In this document: piece by piece, positions 58,552-64,000 of the stretch
How positions within the stretch are numbered: the first letter of the stretch is position 1
Layout of the letters: each line of letters starts with the position of its first letter
Source of the DNA: Theropithecus gelada
Taxonomy: Eukaryota > Chordata > Mammalia > Primates > Cercopithecidae
Assembly: GCF_003255815.1 (NCBI RefSeq)
Contig: NC_037670.1
Location: forward strand, 70,303,406-70,367,405
Length of the DNA: 64,000 nt
Direction of reading: 5' to 3'
Made by a program: the position numbers and the translations under genes
The notes under the pieces: model-generated
The model's database searches: none
Seen by the model: only the letters and a program-made list of their open reading frames with translations
Told to the model about the DNA's origin: nothing

Positions 58552-59034
58552 TGTATTCATTTGCTATGATGCTGTAGCAAATTACTACAAATTTACTGGC
58601 TTAAAACTAAATGAATTAATTATTTTATAGTTCTGGTGTTAGGAAGTCCAAAACGAGTGTTAAGAGGCTAAAATCAAGGGTTGCGTTTCTTCTAGAAGCT
58701 ACAGGGGAGAACACTCTTTGCTTTTTCCATCTCCTTTAGGCAGCCTGCATTCCTTGGCTGTGGCCATGGCTATACCACTCCAGCTTTGCTCCTGTCATCA
58801 CATCCGCCTCTCTAACTCTCCTGCCTCCCTCTTTCCCTTATGAGGCACCTTGTGATGACACTGGGCCTATCTGGATATTCCAGGATAATGTTCTCAAGAA
58901 CCTTAACTTAGTCACACCTGCAGAGTGCCTTTTGTCATGTAAGGTAACATATTCACAAGTTGCCAGCAGTAGGATGAAGACATCTTGGGCAAGGGGAGGG
59001 TGGCGGGGGGTGGCACATCACCCTGCCTACCACA
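58552..59034 (-). mobile_element. Solo LTR (class III), same family as 2222-2684
   Basis: Starts TGTATTCATTTGC and ends CTGCCTACCACA, with an exact 5-bp target-site duplication cttgt at 58547-58551 and 59035-59039. It shares agcctgcattccttggctg and ccttgtgatgacactgggcc blocks with the family of the first LTR in the window. Confidence 0.9.
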
Positions 59035-59039
59035 CTTGT

Positions 59040-59999
59040 TGTCTGTCATGTGTAACTTATCCTGCCCTGTTTTTACAAACAGGGTTACCATATTTAAAAA
59101 AAAAAAAAAGACTTCTGAATTCTGCATTGATGTTGTATATATGTGAAATAATTTATGGGATAAATTTTGAATATGGAAATTTATTCATCTGCTTACCACA
59201 ATGTAAACAGTATCAAGAAAATCCAAGCATTCAAATATCTTCAGCATAAAAAACAATCTGACATCACATTTATGAGTACAGACAGCATTTTATTTTGGGC
59301 TAAGACAATACAAAAGCTATCCTGACACTCGTGAAACCAGTAGATTTCTCCAAACACCCCAGAATTATCCAACTTGTTCTCCGGACTTTCTCATGAATGC
59401 CTCAGGGCTTTTAATTAGCTCTAAAAGCTGACTTCATCAGCTCCTAAAATTAGGACTTTTCCTCTTATTAATAGAGCCCATACTTTGCCTCACTATTCAG
59501 TGTTCTGTTACATTTGCGTCAAAATTTAACAAGAGCACTAATATTTTTATTACGCAGGGTAAGAGCCCCAGACTTGGCACTCAGTAATATCTACAGGCCA
59601 CTACAGGACAATTTCATTTCCTCAATCCTGACTGAGATACTCCTCCATTATCTGTGTCCTTTGTAAGCAGGAAGCAACCAGAGTGGTCACTGTCTGATTC
59701 CCTCTTGCCTCAAGATTGAGGAAATGAACAAGTCAAGGGGGAACTGAAATCACCGTCATGGGGCTAGCTAGACTTACACACTAGGCTATAGGCAGAATTA
59801 TAGTTAGGCATTGAACAGGGTGCACTGGTGCACTTCGACTGACTTTTCTGCAGCTGCTACCTGAGAGTCATGTAGCACAGTGACCACCTGCTCCTCCGCT
59901 GTTCCTATAGATAGAATCTCTGATGATAGACCATTTTACCCAAGAATTGTGTAAGGTATTTTCCAGATCCTGAATTCCAGCAGGACAGCTAATGCCAAC
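59040..59999. other. Unique sequence, nothing recognised
   Basis: A 13-base A run lies near 59097-59109. No gene or named repeat. Confidence 0.45.
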
Positions 60000-60330
60000 T
60001 GGTCTGAAGACCCTCCCCAAGGAACCTACTCAGCACAGAAATGTAGTTTCTTCATCTCCCTGTCCCATGACTTCACCCCTCACTTCTTGACCCATCAGTG
60101 GGCACCACCCTTTAGCCCATCATCTGTTCAGATCCCTTAAAAACTCTACAGTTGCAATTCAACTATGGATTTAAAAGTAGAGTTACAACCCTATTCACTC
60201 TTCTCAATAAATGTATTGTCATCAAATTGGGTCCCGAAACCTCTTGAGAGGCAAATTTGAGGTTTCCTCTCATCTTCTCATTTGGCCAACCTACAGTTAT
60301 TATATTCATTCTCTGCTGCAGCTCCTGCTG
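60000..60330 (+). mobile_element. Possible LTR-like sequence, unclassified
   Basis: Some LTR-like ordering is visible: a promoter-like tcccttaaaaactct at 60133, AATAAA at 60207, then gggtcccgaaacctcttgag. No terminal TG/CA pair or target-site duplication could be defined, so this is a suggestion from layout only. It contains copy B of the 87-bp repeat. Confidence 0.3.
60146..60232 (+). repeat. Copy B of an unclassified 87-bp local repeat
   Basis: Partner of 56075-56161 at 94% identity in the same orientation, with the copies starting 4,071 bp apart. Contains the same cttctcaataaatgt word. Confidence 0.85.
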
Positions 60331-61219
60331 TTTCATGTACTGGCTCATTACTGTGCAATGGGCAATCAAACCTGGTGGTCATATAGCATTTCCTTGGTAG
60401 GAGCATGGGAAACAGCTCAAAAATCTCAGATATAAAATGGGACATTTATTATGTTTAGCAGAAGGGTTCTGAAGTATATGGATTAGTGATTGTTTCACAT
60501 AATAATTTAGGGACTTCTTGTGAAGGATAATCTGCTAGTGGCTCTACTCTTCCATTTTACAGTATCAGAAGACACATTTCAGGTTATTAGTGGCTCCTCT
60601 GACCAGTCTCTACCCATTCTTTGTAATACAGACTATGAGTCCCATCCTAAGAATACAGGACCTCCTACTGACCACATCTTACTGTGGGCCTCTTTGGAAA
60701 ATGTAGCCACCTCCTCCTTTTTTACTTTTCATTCAACCTGGTCCTATGTAAAGAGCTTACCATCATATCCAAAGAGATCTTTTAAATAAAGATGCCATTT
60801 CTCTTTGGATATAATGGTACAATAAGATCATCTAGGTGAATGATATTTTCTAGAAGTTCTTTATGTCCTGAGCTAATTGTAAATCCAGAAAATCTTGATG
60901 CTGAATCAGCTGGTATGGTAGTTCTTAACGGTTAGCAAAGAAAAAAAAAATTGTAATTTCAGTTAGAGTTAAAATTCATCAAAGGTTTTAGACTGAACAT
61001 CACTTGACCAGGTTCAACACAGAGCACAACAGCCTTATATTGTGATAAAATAGAGAAAATGTTCTCATAAGAGACTACAATGTAGGCATATCAGGCCATA
61101 CTATGAGGATAAAATATTCAAAATATCACTTCATAATGATAATAGGACTAGGGCCACCAAAAACTGAGGCATATTTGAGATGTTTCCTTCATTACCAAAG
61201 TTTAACTATAAAAATTACC
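60331..61219. other. Unique sequence, nothing recognised
   Basis: The plus frame 60520-60789 (89 codons) has no known domain. No repeat named. Confidence 0.45.
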
Positions 61220-61500
61220 TTGTCCTTGAGGTTCTGGTTCCTGGCTAGATGGCATAAACACACTCTATCCTATGACTCTTTCTCTTTGAATACAACAATA
61301 AGCTCTAGATAGAATGCAGGAAGCCCCTAACTAAGTACTCCAAAAGTCAATGATAGCCAGCAGCTTAACAAAAGAGAACAAAATTTGATATAATACAATA
61401 CTGGCAGTGAGTTTCTCATTTTTCCCCACTCCAGAATCATTCTGCCTGGACTCAAAAGCAGGCAAAACCCAGAAGTAAACAGCAGATAGAGGTGGAAAAA
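61220..61500 (+). mobile_element. Possible L1M 5' UTR fragment
   Basis: gttcctggctagatggcata, gtcaatgatagccagcagct and gtttctcatttttccccact resemble the 5' UTR of old L1s in sense orientation. Recognised from memory only. Confidence 0.4.
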
Positions 61501-62198
61501 GCTCCAAAAGAATTTCTCTCCTACAGATTTAAGAGGAGAAAATGAGACTCCTGAGTGTCATAAGGAATGTGTGTATGTGGGATATCCTCTTTTTTTCTGT
61601 TCTTTCCTATCTAGCCCCAAGACAATAACATGATGGTATTGTAGAGGTGAAGATGATGGGAGTAGTGGCTCTAGGGACCTCTCTCTGTGAAGAGAATACA
61701 TTCTGACCAGGGAGCTGTACTCACGAAAGTGACTTTATTATTAAAGTGCTGAGAAAAAGAGAGCAATTCCTAGTTGTGTTTTTCTCTCTGACCTTATGCT
61801 TCTTGGTACTGATATAGATGTAGACATGGGAACTGTGAAGCAGAACAGAAAAAACAAAATCTGATTTTCTGACTATAGTATTAAAAAAGGGAGAGTGGAG
61901 CCTGGAATCACGAAGAAAACTTCAGACAGATGGGAAAAAAAACAAAGGGAGAATGAGAGATCAGTTGCATCATATTGTTTATGAACTCCTAGGCTCATCT
62001 GAGAGCTGTTCATGAGTGTATCTAGTCTTGGCAGTATATTATCGTCTTTGAGAACTTCATTAAATTATAGGCCACTGGCCAGGCCTCAGACTGGCCACTG
62101 GGGCTACGCATATGGAACAGACCTAAGTAGCTCTGAAAGTAACAGCGAAATGAGTAGATATTGGAACTATGGCTGGAAGAGAGTGGGTTAGAAGTTTT
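61501..62198. other. Unclassified sequence
   Basis: May include more of the old L1 5' region, but I cannot align it. Confidence 0.4.
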
Positions 62199-63785
62199 AG
62201 ACTGACAGGCCAAGAGCCAAATCATGAATAAACTCCCTTTCACAATTGCCACAAAGAGAATAAAATATCTAGGAATACAGCTAACAAGAGAAATGAAGGA
62301 CATCCAGAAGGAGAACTACAAATCACTGCTCAAAGAAATCAGAGAGGACACAAACAAATTGAAAAACATTCCATGCTCATAAATAGGAAAAATCAATATC
62401 ATGAAAATAGCCATACTGCTCAAAGCAATTTATAGATTTAATGCTATTCCCATCAAACTACCAATGACATTATTCATGGAACTTGAAAAATATACTTTAA
62501 AATTCATATGGAACCAAAACAAAACAAAACAAAAAAAAAGAGCTTGTATAGACAATGCAATCCTAAGCAAAAAGAACAAAGCTGGAGGCATCACACTACC
62601 GAACTTCAAACTATACTACAAGGCTACTGTAACCAAAACAGCACAGCACTGGTATAAGAACAGATACGTGGACCCATGGAACAGATTAGAGAACCCAGAA
62701 ATAAGACCACACAACTACAACTATCTGATGTTTGACAGACCTGACAAAAACAAGCAATGGTGAAAGGATTCCCTGTTTAATTAATGATGTTGGGAGAACT
62801 GGTTAGCCACATGTAGAAAATTGAAATTGGACCCCTTCCTTATACCACATACAAAAATCAACCAAAGATGGATTAAAGACTTAAATGTAAAACCCAAAAC
62901 TATAAATGCCCTGGAAGACAACCTTGGTAATGCCATTCACGGCATTGGCAAAGATTTCATGATGAAAGCGCCAAAAGCAATTGCAACAAAAGAAAAAATT
63001 GACAAATGGGATCTAGTTAAACTAAAGAACTTCTGCACAGAAAAAGAAGCTATTATCAGAGTAAACAGACAACCCACCAAATGGGAGAACATTTTGAAAC
63101 TATGCATCTGACAAAGGTCTAATATCCAGCATTTATAAGGAACTTAAACAAATTTACAAGATTAAAAAAAAAAAACCATTAGAAAGGTGTGAGCAAGGGA
63201 CATGAACAAACACTTCTCAAAAGAAAACATACATGTGGCCAACAGGTATATAAAAAAAGCTCAACATGACTGACCATTAGTGAAATTTAAATCAAAACCA
63301 CAATGAGATACCATTCATGCCAGTCAGAATGGTGATTATTAAGAAGTCAAGAAACAACAGATTTTGGCAAAGTTGCAGAGAAACTGTTGGTGAGAGTGTA
63401 AATTAGTTAAACCACTGTGGAAGACAGTGTGGCAATTCCTCAAAGATCTAGAGAAAGAAATATCATTTGACCCAGCAATCCCATTACAGGGTATATACCC
63501 AAAGGAATAAAATTATTCTATTATAAAGATATACACACACATGTGTTCATTACAGCACTATTCACAATAGCAAAGACATGGAATCAACCTAAATGTCCAT
63601 CAGGGATAGATTGGATAAAGAAAACGTGGTATATATACACCATGGAATACCATGCAGCCATAAAAAAGAATGAGATTATATGCTTTGCAGGGACCTGGAT
63701 AGAGCTGGAGGCTGTTATCCTTGGCAAACTAATGCAGGAAAAGAAAACCAAACACTGCATGTTCTCACTTGTAAGTGGAAGCTAA
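62199..63785 (+). pseudogene. L1 ORF2 C-terminal pseudogene fragment
   Basis: Covers the region downstream of the RT core to the C terminus of ORF2p. Readable blocks are 62401-62763 and 62821-63111 in one frame and 63543-63785 in another, so at least one frameshift lies between. A Gly-to-stop change at 62761-62763 follows KNKQW. The last block ends with the usual short tail of ORF2p (MFSL...), which fixes the stop. No product expected. Confidence 0.85.
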
Positions 63786-63998
63786 ATGATCAGAACACAT
63801 GGACACATAGAGAGGAACAATGCACACTGGGGCCTACCAGAGACTGAGGAGGTGGGAGGAGGGAGAGTTTCAGGGAAAGTAACTGATGAGTACTAGGCTT
63901 AATACCTGGATGACGAAATACTCTGTAGAGCAAACCCCTATGACACACGTTTACCTATGTAACAAACCTGCACATCCTGCACATGTACCACTGACCTT
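62199..63998 (+). mobile_element. 5'-truncated primate L1 (L1PA/L1PB-type) 3' end
   Basis: Starts inside ORF2 at gagccaaatcatgaataaac and runs through the ORF2 stop (63783-63785) and 3' UTR to catgtaccactgaccttaa at the window edge. The poly(A) tail and right target-site duplication lie outside. It is clearly better preserved than the L1M pieces but older looking than the full-length copy at 14.5-20.6 kb. Confidence 0.9.
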
Positions 63999-64000
63999 AA

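Noticed and set aside
60000..60790. Possible endogenous retrovirus internal region next to the LTR-like stretch
   Set aside because: No gag, pol or env motif, no primer-binding site and no second LTR could be identified.

Overview
The window is primate nuclear DNA with no intact protein-coding gene that I can support. The evidence is a dense field of Alu, L1 (L1PA/L1PB plus older L1M), L2, MIR, MaLR-type LTR and hAT-Charlie copies, with no long non-repeat ORF. The Alu at 4852-5566 carries a combination of differences (gtggccggatctcag, cctcgcccggctag, ggcttgagccaccgcg) that I associate with the AluYRa-type subfamilies of Old World monkeys. My best guess is therefore a cercopithecoid such as a macaque, baboon or guenon. 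The 363-base run of N inside that Alu shows this is a draft or mixed-quality assembly.

Layout. 1-3.8 kb is an ancient plus-strand L1 interrupted by one solo LTR, followed by another LTR and hAT debris. 4.8-5.6 kb is the young Alu with the gap. 5.8-6.2 kb is the only CpG-island-like stretch. 6.7-7.1 kb is a small L1 with a 5' inversion. 7-14 kb is mostly unique sequence with a MER5A, two Alu-related fragments, an MSTB-like solo LTR and an L1M remnant. 14.5-20.6 kb is a full-length, inactivated minus-strand L1PA element with recognisable 3' end, ORF2, 63-bp inter-ORF spacer, ORF1 and 5' UTR. 20.7-38.9 kb is mainly unique sequence with scattered MIR, L2, Alu/FLAM and LTR pieces. 38.9-42.5 kb is a nest of old L1s with an L1 and two Alus inserted into them. 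43-50 kb is unique sequence, simple repeats and a rearranged L1M/Alu cluster. 50-60 kb holds three solo LTRs, Alus, and degraded L1ME sequence. 61-64 kb ends with a 5'-truncated plus-strand L1 whose 3' end coincides with the window edge.

Nothing here forms an operon or pathway. Every coding remnant I recognise is L1 ORF1 or ORF2, and each is broken by frameshifts and stops. The region reads as intergenic or intronic sequence built by retrotransposition.

I found no convincing new biological system. The observations most worth checking are: the N run, which looks like a false gap because its edges overlap; an 87-bp, 94%-identical sequence pair 4 kb apart that I cannot assign to a repeat; a perfect 40-bp tandem duplication; a 43-bp imperfect palindrome; and the isolated CpG-rich stretch. 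Repeat family names come from memory of consensus sequences, without a database search, so subfamily labels are approximate.
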